DNA of 19,141 nt from Deltaproteobacteria bacterium (GCA_029261955.1 JAJDAI010000865.1:1-19141); one strand, 5' to 3'. Counted from the first letter of the stretch, positions 1 to 7,734 are shown. Numbers and translations: made by a program. The notes: generated from the letters alone by a model not told the origin.

Positions 1-815
1 GCCGTCGGTGTCCGGGTTGTTGGGATCCGTGTCCCACACCGTCGCTTCGTCCAGGTCCGCTCCGTCCGGCGTGCCGTCGGCGTCGCTGTCGTTGTCGGTC
101 GGGTTGCTGCCGGAGCTGGCTTCGAGGCCGTCGCTCAGGCCGTCGTCGTCGGTGTCGACGTCGTTGGGGTCGGAGTCGAAGAGGGTGACCTCGTCGTAGT
201 CCTGAAGGCCGTCGCCGTCGGTGTCGGGATCCAGGGGATCGGTGCCGTGCACGCCGGCTTCCTCGCCGTCGGTGAGGCCATCGTCGTCGGAGTCGGCATC
301 GTTGGGGTCGGTCCCGTTCTCGGTCACCTCCACCTCGTCGGTGAGGCCGTCGCCGTCGCTGTCGGCATCGTGCGGGCTGGTGCCCCAGACCCAGACCTCA
401 TCTCCGTCGGTGAGGCCGTCGCCGTCGGTGTCCGGGTGGTTGGGATCCGTGTCCCACACCGTCGCTTCGTCCAGGTCCGACAGGCCGTCGCCGTCGGTGT
501 CCGGGTCCAGCGGGTCGGTGCCGTGGATCCAGGCCTCGTCGCCGTCGGTGAGGCCGTCGCCGTCGGTGTCCGGGTCCAGCGGGTCGGTGCCGATCTGCTC
601 CACCTCCAAGCCGTCGTTGATCCCGTCGTCGTCGGTGTCGGGGTCCCAGGGGTCGGTGCCCCACAGGCCGACCTCCTTCTCGTCGAGCAGGTCGTCACCG
701 TCCACGTCGGCGTCGCAGACGTCGCCGAGGCCGTCGCCGTCGAAGTCCGCCTGGTCCGGGTTGCTGGTGGGGCAGTTGTCGACCTCGTCGGGGGTGCCGT
801 CGCGGTCCGTGTCGG
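1..815 (-). repeat. TSP3-like DxDGDG repeat array
   Basis: This stretch codes for about ten tandem units of roughly 23 codons with the core DTDGDGLTDGDE and a GTDPLDP tail. The DNA itself repeats. Bases 1-59 and 421-479 differ at a single position, and bases near 483-523 recur near 552-592. This points to recent duplication or conversion inside the array. Confidence 0.8.
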
Positions 816-2049
816 GCTGGTAGATGTCCACGCCGCCGGTGTTGCCCTGCGGCCCGTGGAAGGGGTGGCCGATCACGACCCGGTCACCGTCCATCGCCAG
901 CACCCAGCCCTGGATGTCGAGGTACCCGCCGCGAAGGGTCTCGTCCTCGGTCGTGGTCCCGGACCAGCCGGCGCCCGGCCGCTGGAAGTCGTAGACACGC
1001 CCCCCCCGCCCATTCCAGACGCCCGCCGACGGCGCACCCACCAGGATGCGGTCCCCTTCGATGGCCACGGAGAATCCGAAGATGTCACCGATGTCCCCGT
1101 AGGACGACTGCAGGGTCGCGGACGCTTCGTCGATGTGGCCCACCCAGCCCGCCGGGGGGCGCTCGTAGACGAAGGCCTCGCCGCGGGCCCACTCTCCGTC
1201 GATGGTGGACCGGGGGGAGCCGACCACCAGCGTGTCCCCGTCGAAGGCCAGCGCCTCGCCGAAGCCGCCGCCGAGGACGGCGAAGCGAGCCACGTCCGGC
1301 ACCACCCCGGACCAGCCGCTCACCGGGCGCTCCCAGAGGCGGACGGCGTGGGAGCTCTGTGTCTCGTCGTTCCCGGCGACGACGGTGGAGCCGCTGATGG
1401 CGACGGCTCCGCCCACGGTGCCGTAGGACGGTGCGCCCTGGGGCTGCACCGGCAGGAGCACCGCGTCCTCCAGCTGCGCCCCGTTCCACCCGGCGGCCGG
1501 CTCCAAGAAGACCAGGACGCGCCCCTGGTCGGAGACCACGACCGAGTCGCCCTCGATGTCGACAAATTCGCCGAAGCCTCCGTTGAAGAAGGGGTCGGCC
1601 TGGCTGTACTCGAGGGTCGCGCTGGGCGCCACGTCGCCGTCCCAGCCCGTCGCGGGGCGCTCGAACACGTAGACCGGCTGCGAGCCGTGGATGCTGGGGC
1701 TGTCCCCGCCCACGACCACCGTGTCGCCCGAGATCGCGACCGACGTGCCAAAGGAGTCCCGCTCTACCGAGTCGGGGGACACGAGCTCGGCGGCGAACAG
1801 GTAGTTGCCATTGGACCACTCGTAGACGTAGGCATGCCCAGGCTGGTCCGCGAAGAACCCGAAGCCGGGTGCGCCCACCACGAGGAGGTCGCCCTCGATG
1901 GCGAGCGCCCCACCGAACTCGTCGCTCAGCGCAGGGGGGGACAGCCGGGAGATGGCGTCAAAGGCCAGGGCCGGTCCGGCAGCGAGGCTGCACAGGATCA
2001 GCAGGACGGTCGCGAGGAGGGGCTGGGCAGGGCGGCGGCGGTGGTTCAT
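1..2049 (-). CDS. Secreted FG-GAP beta-propeller protein with TSP3 calcium-binding repeats (3' end beyond window)
   Basis: The minus frame is open from an ATG at 2049 to the left edge (683 codons), so the C-terminus is missing. Residues 1 to about 28 are a signal peptide: an RRR-rich start, then a hydrophobic run ending in LAAGPALA. Residues about 39-400 contain seven FG-GAP-like blades; recurring motifs are FGGALAIEGD, FGTSVAISGD, FGEALAFDGD and FGFSVAIEGD, which suggests a seven-bladed, integrin-alpha-like propeller. From residue about 412 follow a Cys-containing TSP3 unit (DNCPTSNPDQ...GDVCD) and at least nine units of about 23 residues of the type DTDGDGLTDGDE...GTDPLDP, typical Ca2+ ligands. 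GGGAG lies 9 bases before the ATG. The product is probably a surface or secreted structural/adhesive protein. The domain calls are firm, the role is inference, and the missing end may carry a sorting signal. Confidence 0.85.
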   Translation of the reverse strand, partial: MNHRRRPAQPLLATVLLILCSLAAGPALAFDAISRLSPPALSDEFGGALAIEGDLLVVGAPGFGFFADQPGHAYVYEWSNGNYLFAAELVSPDSVERDSFGTSVAISGDTVVVGGDSPSIHGSQPVYVFERPATGWDGDVAPSATLEYSQADPFFNGGFGEFVDIEGDSVVVSDQGRVLVFLEPAAGWNGAQLEDAVLLPVQPQGAPSYGTVGGAVAISGSTVVAGNDETQSSHAVRLWERPVSGWSGVVPDVARFAVLGGGFGEALAFDGDTLVVGSPRSTIDGEWARGEAFVYERPPAGWVGHIDEASATLQSSYGDIGDIFGFSVAIEGDRILVGAPSAGVWNGRGGRVYDFQRPGAGWSGTTTEDETLRGGYLDIQGWVLAMDGDRVVIGHPFHGPQGNTGGVDIYQPDTDRDGTPDEVDNCPTSNPDQADFDGDGLGDVCDADVDGDDLLDEKEVGLWGTDPWDPDTDDDGINDGLEVEQIGTDPLDPDTDGDGLTDGDEAWIHGTDPLDPDTDGDGLSDLDEATVWDTDPNHPDTDGDGLTDGDEVWVWGTSPHDADSDGDGLTDEVEVTENGTDPNDADSDDDGLTDGEEAGVHGTDPLDPDTDGDGLQDYDEVTLFDSDPNDVDTDDDGLSDGLEASSGSNPTDNDSDADGTPDGADLDEATVWDTDPNNPDTDG

Positions 2050-2422
2050 GGCGAGGTGCTCCCGGTGCTCCGCAGGGCCGATCCCGGCTCCCCATGCGCG
2101 GTGCAAGGCGTAGCTACCACAGGCACTTTGAGGCGTTGTGGGGAAGCTGTGTCGGCCGGTGTGGGCTCGGTTGTGCAGCCGGGCTTCCCCTCGGTCTCCG
2201 GTATCTTCGAGCAGCTGCGCGCTGGCTACCCGAGGCTGATGCTGCAGCCGAACGCGGAGACCAGCGCCGATGTCGCCGCGCTGGCAGGCCTCGCGCCCCG
2301 GGCTCGCCGCGGCGGCCCTCGTTGGGATCAACGCGCAGCGGCTGTGGATGCGGGCAGCTCCGGTGGCTGGGCGGGTGGATGAAGTGCTGCCGCGGTGCGA
2401 CTAGCCTCGAGCTGCGACCCCG
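2050..2422. other. Intergenic gap with no convincing gene
   Basis: These 373 bases separate the stop of the MopE/MYXO-CTERM gene from the start of the propeller gene, both on the minus strand. They should hold the propeller gene's promoter and leader. Short open frames are present on the plus strand, but none has a recognisable domain or ribosome binding site. The only structure I see is the inverted repeat at 2140-2190. I found no clear T-tract terminator. Confidence 0.6.
2140..2190. other. Inverted repeat (8-bp perfect arms)
   Basis: GGGGAAGC at 2140-2147 is the exact reverse complement of GCTTCCCC at 2183-2190. An inner CGGC/GCCG pair could extend the stem across bulges. No T-run follows on either strand, so a standard intrinsic terminator is not supported. 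It could be a structured leader of the propeller mRNA, a factor-dependent 3' structure for the upstream operon, or chance. Confidence 0.3.
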
Positions 2423-4102
2423 CTACCTCCGCCGTCGCACCAGCAGGAGCAGCAGCCAGGGCAGGCCGGTCGCGCCGCCGCCGTCGCAGCGGCAGGCCCA
2501 CTCGCCTTGATCGATGAGGATGATCGGGGCCGCGTCGTCGTCGTCGGTGGGGGCGGTGTCGTCGTCGTCGCCAACGGAGGACGAATCGTCGTCGTCGTCG
2601 GTGGGGGCGGAGTCGTCGTCGTCTGCGACATCGTCGTCATCGGCCGAGTCGTCGTCATCGGCCGAGTCGTCGTCGTCGTCATCGGCCGAGTCGTCGTCGT
2701 CTGCTGAGTCGTCGTCGTCGCTCACATCGTCGTCGTCCGCCGCGTCGTCGTCGTCCGCGACATCGTCGTCGTCCGCCGCGTCGTCGTCGTCGCCCGGCTC
2801 GGGGCAGCCTGGATCCGCGGCGTCCACGAAGCCGTCGCAGTCGTTGTCCGCGCCGTCGTCACACTCCGCGATCAGGTCCTCGATCAGGCCCGGGTGCGCC
2901 CAGGGGTCCCCGTCGTCGCAGTCCCCTCCGCAGCCCATCCAGCCGTCGAAGTCGAAGTCCGCCTCGTCCACCGGCAGCACGCCGTCGCAGTCGTTGTCGA
3001 GGCCGTCGCAGAGCTCCGCGGAGCCGGGGGAGCGGCTCGGGTCCGCGTCGTCGCAGTCGCCGTCGCACACGGTCCAGCCGTCCCCGTCCCCGTCCACCTC
3101 GTCGGCGCCGAGCGAGCCGTCGCAGTCCTCGTCCAACCCGCCGCAGAGCTCGGCCGCGTCGGGCGCGAAGAGGCTGCTGCCGTCGTCGCAGTCGCCGTCG
3201 CACTCGGTCCAGCCGTCGCCGTCGTCGTCGAGCTCGGCGGAGCCGAGCAGCCCGTCGCAGTTGTCGTCGAAGCCGCCGCAGGACTCGAACGCGCCCGGAT
3301 TCACCGCGGCGTTCGTGTCGTCGCAGTCGCCCGCGCAGGCGGTCACGCCGTCGCCGTCCCCGTCGAGCTCGTCCGCCGGGATCACGCCGTCGCAGTCGTC
3401 GTCGCGGTTGTTGCACAGCTCCGGCGCGCCGGGCTGGACGGCCGCGTTGCCGTCGTCGCAGTCCCCGTCCGCGATGGTCCAGCCGTCCCCATCCGAGTCC
3501 AGGCCCAGGCTCTGCGGAGGCACGAAGGATGCAGCCAGGGTCAGGCCGATCTCGTCGAAGGCCGCGAAGGAGCTGGTGGGCACTGCGCCATCCACGACCG
3601 CGCGCACGCGCACCGTCGCCCGCGTCGCCGTGAATTCGCAGTAGACGTACTCCCAGCCCGTGGCGCCGGGGGTCCCGCCGATGCCGCAGTCGCCGTTCCC
3701 GCCGTCGGCCTGTGGGTAGCTCTGGTCACCCAGATCCAGGTAGGCGCCGCCGGTGCCCGTCCCGTTCCAGACGTAGCCCGAGAGCACGTAGTCGGCGTTG
3801 AGCGTCACCCCCAGGTCCTGGCGGAACCGCACCCCGATGCCGTTGTTGGACCAGCCGAGGTCGATGAGCCCGCCCGAGGCCGCTCCCGCCGCTGCCCGCG
3901 ACGTGTCCTGCCCCAGCACGTTGCCGCCCGTGGCGCCCCACTCCGTCAACGTCGTGCCGGACGAGACCGACTCCATGTCGCCGTTGGGCACCAGCAGGTA
4001 CACGGCGCCGCTCGCGTCGAACGGCCCCGGCAGGTTGGTGGCCGCGCTCGCCGATCCAGCCAGCAGCAGCGTCATGGCGGCGATGCCTCGCAACGAGCCC
4101 AC
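2423..4102 (-). CDS. Secreted CBM-like/MopE-repeat protein with Asp-rich linker and MYXO-CTERM-like anchor
   Basis: The predicted protein has 559 residues. The start is the GTG at 4102, chosen because AGGA lies 6 bases upstream and it yields a compact signal peptide (MGSLRGIAAM...AGSASA). Residues about 25-195 resemble a CBM4/9-like jelly roll, opening with NGDMES. Residues about 200-432 hold five MopE-type repeats (pattern DxDGDGW...GDCDD...PG..ELC...D.DCDG; known as the Cu-binding MopE family). Next come about 90 residues of DDDDSA/DDDDVA linker, then Cys537-Arg-Cys539, a short GLPWLLLLLV segment and a terminal RRRR, matching MYXO-CTERM sorting tails, although the hydrophobic part is short (about 10 residues). 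It is the last gene of an operon, starting 8 bases after the CotH stop. It is probably a cell-surface metal-binding protein; ligand and partner are unknown. Confidence 0.85.
   Translation of the reverse strand: MGSLRGIAAMTLLLAGSASAATNLPGPFDASGAVYLLVPNGDMESVSSGTTLTEWGATGGNVLGQDTSRAAAGAASGGLIDLGWSNNGIGVRFRQDLGVTLNADYVLSGYVWNGTGTGGAYLDLGDQSYPQADGGNGDCGIGGTPGATGWEYVYCEFTATRATVRVRAVVDGAVPTSSFAAFDEIGLTLAASFVPPQSLGLDSDGDGWTIADGDCDDGNAAVQPGAPELCNNRDDDCDGVIPADELDGDGDGVTACAGDCDDTNAAVNPGAFESCGGFDDNCDGLLGSAELDDDGDGWTECDGDCDDGSSLFAPDAAELCGGLDEDCDGSLGADEVDGDGDGWTVCDGDCDDADPSRSPGSAELCDGLDNDCDGVLPVDEADFDFDGWMGCGGDCDDGDPWAHPGLIEDLIAECDDGADNDCDGFVDAADPGCPEPGDDDDAADDDDVADDDDAADDDDVSDDDDSADDDDSADDDDDDSADDDDSADDDDVADDDDSAPTDDDDDSSSVGDDDDTAPTDDDDAAPIILIDQGEWACRCDGGGATGLPWLLLLLVRRRR
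2531..2798 (-). repeat. GAC-rich triplet tract coding DDDD(S/A/V)(A/S) linker
   Basis: This is almost pure GAC codons on the minus strand (GTC on plus), broken every four residues by two small residues. An 18-base unit is perfectly repeated at 2631-2648 and 2649-2666 and recurs with 6 extra bases at 2667-2690. All such changes keep the reading frame. The tract looks prone to slippage. Confidence 0.8.
2805..3505 (-). repeat. Five MopE-type metal-binding repeats
   Basis: There are five units of about 40-45 codons, each with a DxDGDG loop, GDCDD, a PG..E.C segment and D(D/N)(D/E/N)CDG. The fifth is degenerate at its start (DFDFDG) and longer in the middle. Four or more Cys per pair of repeats suggests disulfide-stabilised loops outside the cytoplasm. 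Confidence 0.8.
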
Positions 4103-4108
4103 GATACG

Positions 4109-4112
4109 TCCT
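4109..4112 (-). promoter_or_regulatory. RBS AGGA deciding the GTG start at 4102
   Basis: AGGA overlaps the TAG stop of the CotH gene (CCTAGGA) and sits 6 bases before GTG. It supports the GTG start over the in-frame ATG 30 bases downstream, which has no such site. It also suggests translation continues from the CotH gene. Confidence 0.55.
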
Positions 4113-6450
4113 AGGGCTGCGCTGCTGCGGCCACCACGTCGTGCCGGCTCTGCGCGAAGGAGCGGAAGCTGTCCGCCTTGCCCGGGAAGCTGCACGCGAG
4201 CCCCGCCGGCACCGAGGACGCCTCACTCAGGCTCCACGCAGCCTCCATCGCGTCCACCCGCGCGATGACCGAATCGGGGTGCAGCGTCGTCTCGTTCAGC
4301 TCGAGCAGCCGCGCCGCGTACTCCGCCCGGTAGGCGAGCAGGAAGGAGTCCTTCACCCGGTGCCACCAGCCGGAGCGGTTGTCGGGGTCGCCCTGCTCGC
4401 CCATGTAGATCGACGCGCTGGCCCCCTTCCACCCGCCGAAGTCCTGGTCCAGGTCCCAGGGCGCGAAGAACCAGCGGTCGTCCGAGCGGCGCTGCACCCA
4501 GAAGTGGTTCTGGAACATGTCGTCGAAGGGCACGGCCCAGTTGATGACGGCGAGGTAGTTGAGCACCAGCTCCACGTCGAAGCGCTCGGCCAGGAAGGTG
4601 GCCAGGTCCTCCTCGGTGCCGGCGCGGGCGATGTCGTGGTCTTCGATGAGCGAGCGCAGGGCGTCGGGCCCGACCCAGTCCCAGGTCTTGCGCTCGTAGG
4701 TCGCCTCGTAGCGCTCGTCCGCGCTGTAGCCGCAGTGGTCCACCAGCGGCCGCCCGTCGCCCCAGCCGTAGGGGCCCTCGTCGCAGTTGCAGCCGCTGGA
4801 CTTGAAGAGGTGCGGCAGGCCCGGCTCGGGGAGGGCATCGGGGTTCGCGGCGGCGTCGTCCACGAGCCAGCGGTCCAGCATCTCCTCGCCGGGGCGCTCG
4901 ATCTCCTGGGTGTAGTTGAAGTAGGCGCCGTTGATGAACAGGCGCGCGTAGCGGACCTGCGGCACGGGCAGCCCGACCTCCTCGAACAGCCCGAAGCCCA
5001 CCCCCGCCGTCAGGCCCGGGCAGCCCTGCGTGAGCTTGTTGAGGGTGATGGTGCTGCGCCCCTCCAGCGGTGCGTAGCGCGGGAAGCGGATCGACCAGGA
5101 CAGCGCCCGCAGCGTGCTCGGACGCTCGGGGCCCGGCGCGTTCCAGGTGGCGATGGAGCGCCCGTTCGTGCGGTTCCAGCGGCTGCCCTGGTAGCGGACG
5201 CGCACGTCGAACACGCGCCCCTCGTGCACGAAGACCGCGGGCACGCGCAGGCTCCAGCCGGGGTTCGGGGTGCAGCCATCGAGCACCCGGCCGCCCTCGA
5301 CGGCGTCCCAGAGGGCGGTCCACTGCGCCGTGTTGATGTAGAGGCGGTAGGGGCGCGTCGAGCCGGGGATGGGGGTGGCGACGAAGGCCCCGTGCCAGTC
5401 CATGGGGTCGCGCTCGCGCGGGGAGACGCGGCCCTCATCGTCGAGGATGCGGTAGCGCAGGATGGTCTCGTCGGCCTGAGCGGGCAGCTCGGCCGTCCAG
5501 AGCCCGTCGCCGCCGTCGCTCAGCGCGATCTCGTTGACCGCCTCGCCGTCGAGCTGCATGTCGTCGGCGAACCACTCCACCCGCAGCCCCTCCAGCGGGG
5601 CGCCGGTGAGGATGACCTGGAGCAGCAGGGGCTGATCAGGGGCCAGCGGACCGGGCGTGCCGTCGTTCCAGAGGGTCGCCACCACGGTGCCGCGGGCCTG
5701 CTCGGCGGTCACCGTCGCTGCGGAGCCCGGGTCGGCGGCGTCCAGTTCGGAGGCCGTCCAGTTGGCTGGATCGTTGGTGGCGGCCTCGAAGCTGTGGCGC
5801 TGCAGCGAGCGGCCGCGCAGGGCGTGATCCGCGACCGGAAGCGAGTCCTCGGGCAGCCACATCGTGGACGCGCCCAGGGCGTCCGCCCCGATGGGCCAGG
5901 GGAACTCGTCGTCGTAGCGCAGCTCGTCGACGGTCTCCTCGGCGGCGTCCACGAGCCGCAGCCGCTCGCCGCCGTTGGCCAGGCGGCCCTCGTAGGGGCC
6001 GAGCAGGGTCACGCCGTCCAGGTCGTAGACCAGCGCGAGCTGGGCAGGGTTCGCCGCGAGCACCAGGGTCGCGCCGGGCTCGAGGCTCACGCCGTCCTCG
6101 AAGACGTAGGTGATGCCTCGGTCGAAGGCCCATGCCGACAGGTCTGCGCTGGCCTCGCCGGCGTTGTGCAGCTCGACGAACTCGTGCTCGTCCTCGAAGG
6201 ATTGCTCATCGACCGGGTGGTACATCACCTCGCTGAACAGCACCCGCGCGAGGGGCTCGGGCGTCGGCTCGGGGGTGGGTTCCGGGGTGGGCTCAGGCGT
6301 CGGCTCGGGGGTGGGCTCGGGCGTCGGCTCCGGGGTGGGTTCGGGCGTCGGCTCCGGCGTCGGGGTCGGATCGGGCTCGACGGGGTCCACGGGCTCGGGG
6401 CAGCCGGCGAGCAGCACGAGGCTCAGAGCCAGAAAGGAGATCCTGCTCAT
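4111..6450 (-). CDS. Lamin-tail / Ig-like / CotH-kinase-family lipoprotein
   Basis: The predicted protein has 779 residues. The start at 6450 gives a lipoprotein signal MSRISFLALSLVLLAGC (Cys17). A TPEP repeat linker (about residues 28-66) leads to a lamin-tail domain (about 69-190, from ARVLFSEVMYHP), an Ig-like beta domain (about 225-345) and a CotH domain (about 360-755). CotH proteins are Fam20C-related secretory protein kinases of spore coats and surfaces. The acidic catalytic/metal motifs are present: Asp643-Asp644 with Asn648 (PFDDMFQN) and PWDLD at 664-668 followed by DFGG, so the fold looks active. The ATG overlaps the upstream gene's TGA by 4 bases and the MopE gene follows after 8 bases. 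Substrates are unknown; family assignment is confident, activity is inferred. Confidence 0.88.
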   Translation of the reverse strand: MSRISFLALSLVLLAGCPEPVDPVEPDPTPTPEPTPEPTPEPTPEPTPEPTPEPTPEPTPEPTPEPLARVLFSEVMYHPVDEQSFEDEHEFVELHNAGEASADLSAWAFDRGITYVFEDGVSLEPGATLVLAANPAQLALVYDLDGVTLLGPYEGRLANGGERLRLVDAAEETVDELRYDDEFPWPIGADALGASTMWLPEDSLPVADHALRGRSLQRHSFEAATNDPANWTASELDAADPGSAATVTAEQARGTVVATLWNDGTPGPLAPDQPLLLQVILTGAPLEGLRVEWFADDMQLDGEAVNEIALSDGGDGLWTAELPAQADETILRYRILDDEGRVSPRERDPMDWHGAFVATPIPGSTRPYRLYINTAQWTALWDAVEGGRVLDGCTPNPGWSLRVPAVFVHEGRVFDVRVRYQGSRWNRTNGRSIATWNAPGPERPSTLRALSWSIRFPRYAPLEGRSTITLNKLTQGCPGLTAGVGFGLFEEVGLPVPQVRYARLFINGAYFNYTQEIERPGEEMLDRWLVDDAAANPDALPEPGLPHLFKSSGCNCDEGPYGWGDGRPLVDHCGYSADERYEATYERKTWDWVGPDALRSLIEDHDIARAGTEEDLATFLAERFDVELVLNYLAVINWAVPFDDMFQNHFWVQRRSDDRWFFAPWDLDQDFGGWKGASASIYMGEQGDPDNRSGWWHRVKDSFLLAYRAEYAARLLELNETTLHPDSVIARVDAMEAAWSLSEASSVPAGLACSFPGKADSFRSFAQSRHDVVAAAAQP
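6254..6369 (-). repeat. TPEP tetrapeptide repeat (12-bp units)
   Basis: About nine tandem Thr-Pro-Glu-Pro units follow the lipidated cysteine and form an extended, rigid spacer between membrane and lamin-tail domain. At DNA level the units alternate between synonymous forms (GGGGTGGGC/T and GGCGTCGGC on plus), so the array is older than a simple recent expansion. Confidence 0.8.
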
Positions 6451-7682
6451 GGTGCTTCGCTCTCCACCTGCACGCTCAGGCCCAGGTCGAAGCCGAGGTC
6501 GGAGCTGTTGGGCACGACCTGGTGCACCTCGACCGCCAGGGCGTTGGTGCCGACGAGCAGCGTGGGCGCGGGCACGAGGTATTCGCCGTAGGCCGTCTCG
6601 CCGGAGCCGGACTGGGTCAGGGTCGCCAGGGTCGACGAGTCGATGGGGCCGGCCGGCAGGTTCACGCGCACCAGCTCTTCGCCGTTGAGGCGGATCAGGG
6701 CGCCGTCGTCCACGCGCAGGGTGATGGTCGCGCTCGTGGCGCCGGTGGCGGCGGCCTCCTCCACCTCGAACTCGTGCCGGAACCAGGTGGTGATGTGCTT
6801 GTCCGTCGGGTCCGGGCCGTAGTCGATGAGGGTCGTCATGGGGTCGCCGTAGCCGAGCGGCGCGACGCCCTCGGGCCACTCGGCGTCGTCGAAGCCCACG
6901 TCGGTCCAGGTGGGCTCGGGGTCCACGCCGGTGTCGAGCACGCGCCAGGTCGCCGCGACCTCGATGAGGGGCACGATCTCGATGATCGGCACCACGTTGC
7001 TGAGCCCCGGGGTGGCGGGGGATGCCAGGGACCAGGTCTCGCCTCCGTCGGGCAGCCTCGCCGAGCTCTGGTCGGGCTCGAGCTCGGGGAACTCCACCCA
7101 GTCCACGACCCGGCCGTGGGGGTCGAAGAGGCCGACCGCCTCGCCCGCCGCCGCCAGTCGGAAGGGGACGTGGGCGCCCTCGGGGTCCGAGTCCCCGTCG
7201 GCCCACAGCACGAGGAAGCCGCCGGCCGGCACCACGAGGCCCGAGGGCAGGGTGTAGAGCGCGGGCTCGGACCAGGTGTCGCTGACCGTGAAGCCGCTGA
7301 GGTGCAGGGGCACGGTCCCGGGGTTGTGGATCTCGAACCAGTCGGACGCGAGGCCCTGCTCGTCGATGCTGGAGCCGCTGTTGTCGGCCAGCACCTCGTT
7401 GATGAAGAGCGTCACGACCGGGTCGAGGGAGTCGTCGTCGTCTCCGCTGTCGTCGTCGTCGATGCTGTCGTCGTCGTCCGGCGTGCTGTCGTCGTCGTCG
7501 ATGCTGTCGTCGTCGTCGATGCTGTCGTCGTCGTCCAGCACGTCGTCGTCGTCTGCTGCGTCGTCGTCGTCTGTTGGCTGGGGCGCGAGCGAGCCTTCGC
7601 CGTCGCAGCCGCCGAGCGCGGTCATGCCGAGCAGGGCGAGGCTGATCATCCAGCGGATCTCGTTGAAGCTGATTGGGGACAT
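6447..7682 (-). CDS. Lamin-tail-domain lipoprotein with Asp-rich tether
   Basis: The predicted protein has 411 residues from the ATG at 7682. That start was chosen over the ATG at 7691 because the latter lies in a TAAGAT box that would be the -10 of a leaderless promoter. The lipoprotein signal ends LGMTALGGC (Cys26) with Asp at +2. Residues about 37-85 are a DDDDxx linker coded by 18-base repeats. A lamin-tail domain follows (about 89-200: FINEVLADNSG..., DWFEIHNPG, LSGFTVSD). The last about 180 residues form a beta-sandwich of galactose-binding type (WRVLDTG, DDAEWPEGVAPLGYGD, LRVDDGALIRLNGEE), as often seen beside CotH and lamin-tail proteins. It is first in the operon and overlaps the CotH gene by ATGA, implying coupled translation. 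The role is unknown, probably in surface assembly. Confidence 0.85.
   Translation of the reverse strand: MSPISFNEIRWMISLALLGMTALGGCDGEGSLAPQPTDDDDAADDDDVLDDDDSIDDDDSIDDDDSTPDDDDSIDDDDSGDDDDSLDPVVTLFINEVLADNSGSSIDEQGLASDWFEIHNPGTVPLHLSGFTVSDTWSEPALYTLPSGLVVPAGGFLVLWADGDSDPEGAHVPFRLAAAGEAVGLFDPHGRVVDWVEFPELEPDQSSARLPDGGETWSLASPATPGLSNVVPIIEIVPLIEVAATWRVLDTGVDPEPTWTDVGFDDAEWPEGVAPLGYGDPMTTLIDYGPDPTDKHITTWFRHEFEVEEAAATGATSATITLRVDDGALIRLNGEELVRVNLPAGPIDSSTLATLTQSGSGETAYGEYLVPAPTLLVGTNALAVEVHQVVPNSSDLGFDLGLSVQVESEAP
7430..7575 (-). repeat. Second Asp-rich triplet tract (DDDDS linker)
   Basis: GAC-run blocks are separated by two small residues (SI, ST, SG, AA). The GTCGTCGTCGATGCT-type unit recurs in tandem on the plus strand around 7490-7530. 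It encodes the tether just after the lipobox of the lamin-tail lipoprotein. Confidence 0.75.
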
Positions 7683-7689
7683 GCACGGC

Positions 7690-7695
7690 ATCTTA
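7690..7695 (-). promoter_or_regulatory. Candidate -10 box (TAAGAT) of leaderless operon promoter
   Basis: TAAGAT ends 7 bases before the ATG at 7682, with no Shine-Dalgarno between. Only 52 bases separate this start from the divergent gene at 7735, so both promoters must lie here. I see no good -35 hexamer. Confidence 0.35.
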
Positions 7696-7720
7696 GCGTC
7701 GTCGTGGGGCCTCCAGCTTC

Positions 7721-7726
7721 TAACGT
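7721..7726 (+). promoter_or_regulatory. Candidate -10 box (TAACGT) for the gene at 7735
   Basis: TAACGT ends 8 bases before the ATG at 7735. The intervening bases carry no proper ribosome binding site, consistent with a leaderless or near-leaderless transcript. No clear -35 was found. Confidence 0.3.
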
Positions 7727-7734
7727 GATGGGCG

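Noticed and set aside
247..2382. 711-codon plus-strand open frame over the propeller/TSP3 gene
   Set aside because: It is the mirror of the minus-strand coding frame in GC-rich DNA; the product is a Val/Gly/Ala/Arg-rich string with no domain, while the minus frame shows signal peptide, FG-GAP and TSP3.
2531..2798. GTC tract considered as a CRISPR or non-coding satellite
   Set aside because: Units are 18 bases without spacers and encode an in-frame Asp linker of a real protein.
2514..3644. Ser-rich plus-strand open frame opposite the MopE gene
   Set aside because: The poly-Ser is simply the antisense reading of GAC codons; no signal or domain apart from that.
4141..6591. 816-codon plus-strand open frame opposite the CotH gene
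   Set aside because: Low-complexity Val/Ala/Glu/Arg product; the minus frame has clear lipobox, lamin-tail and CotH motifs.
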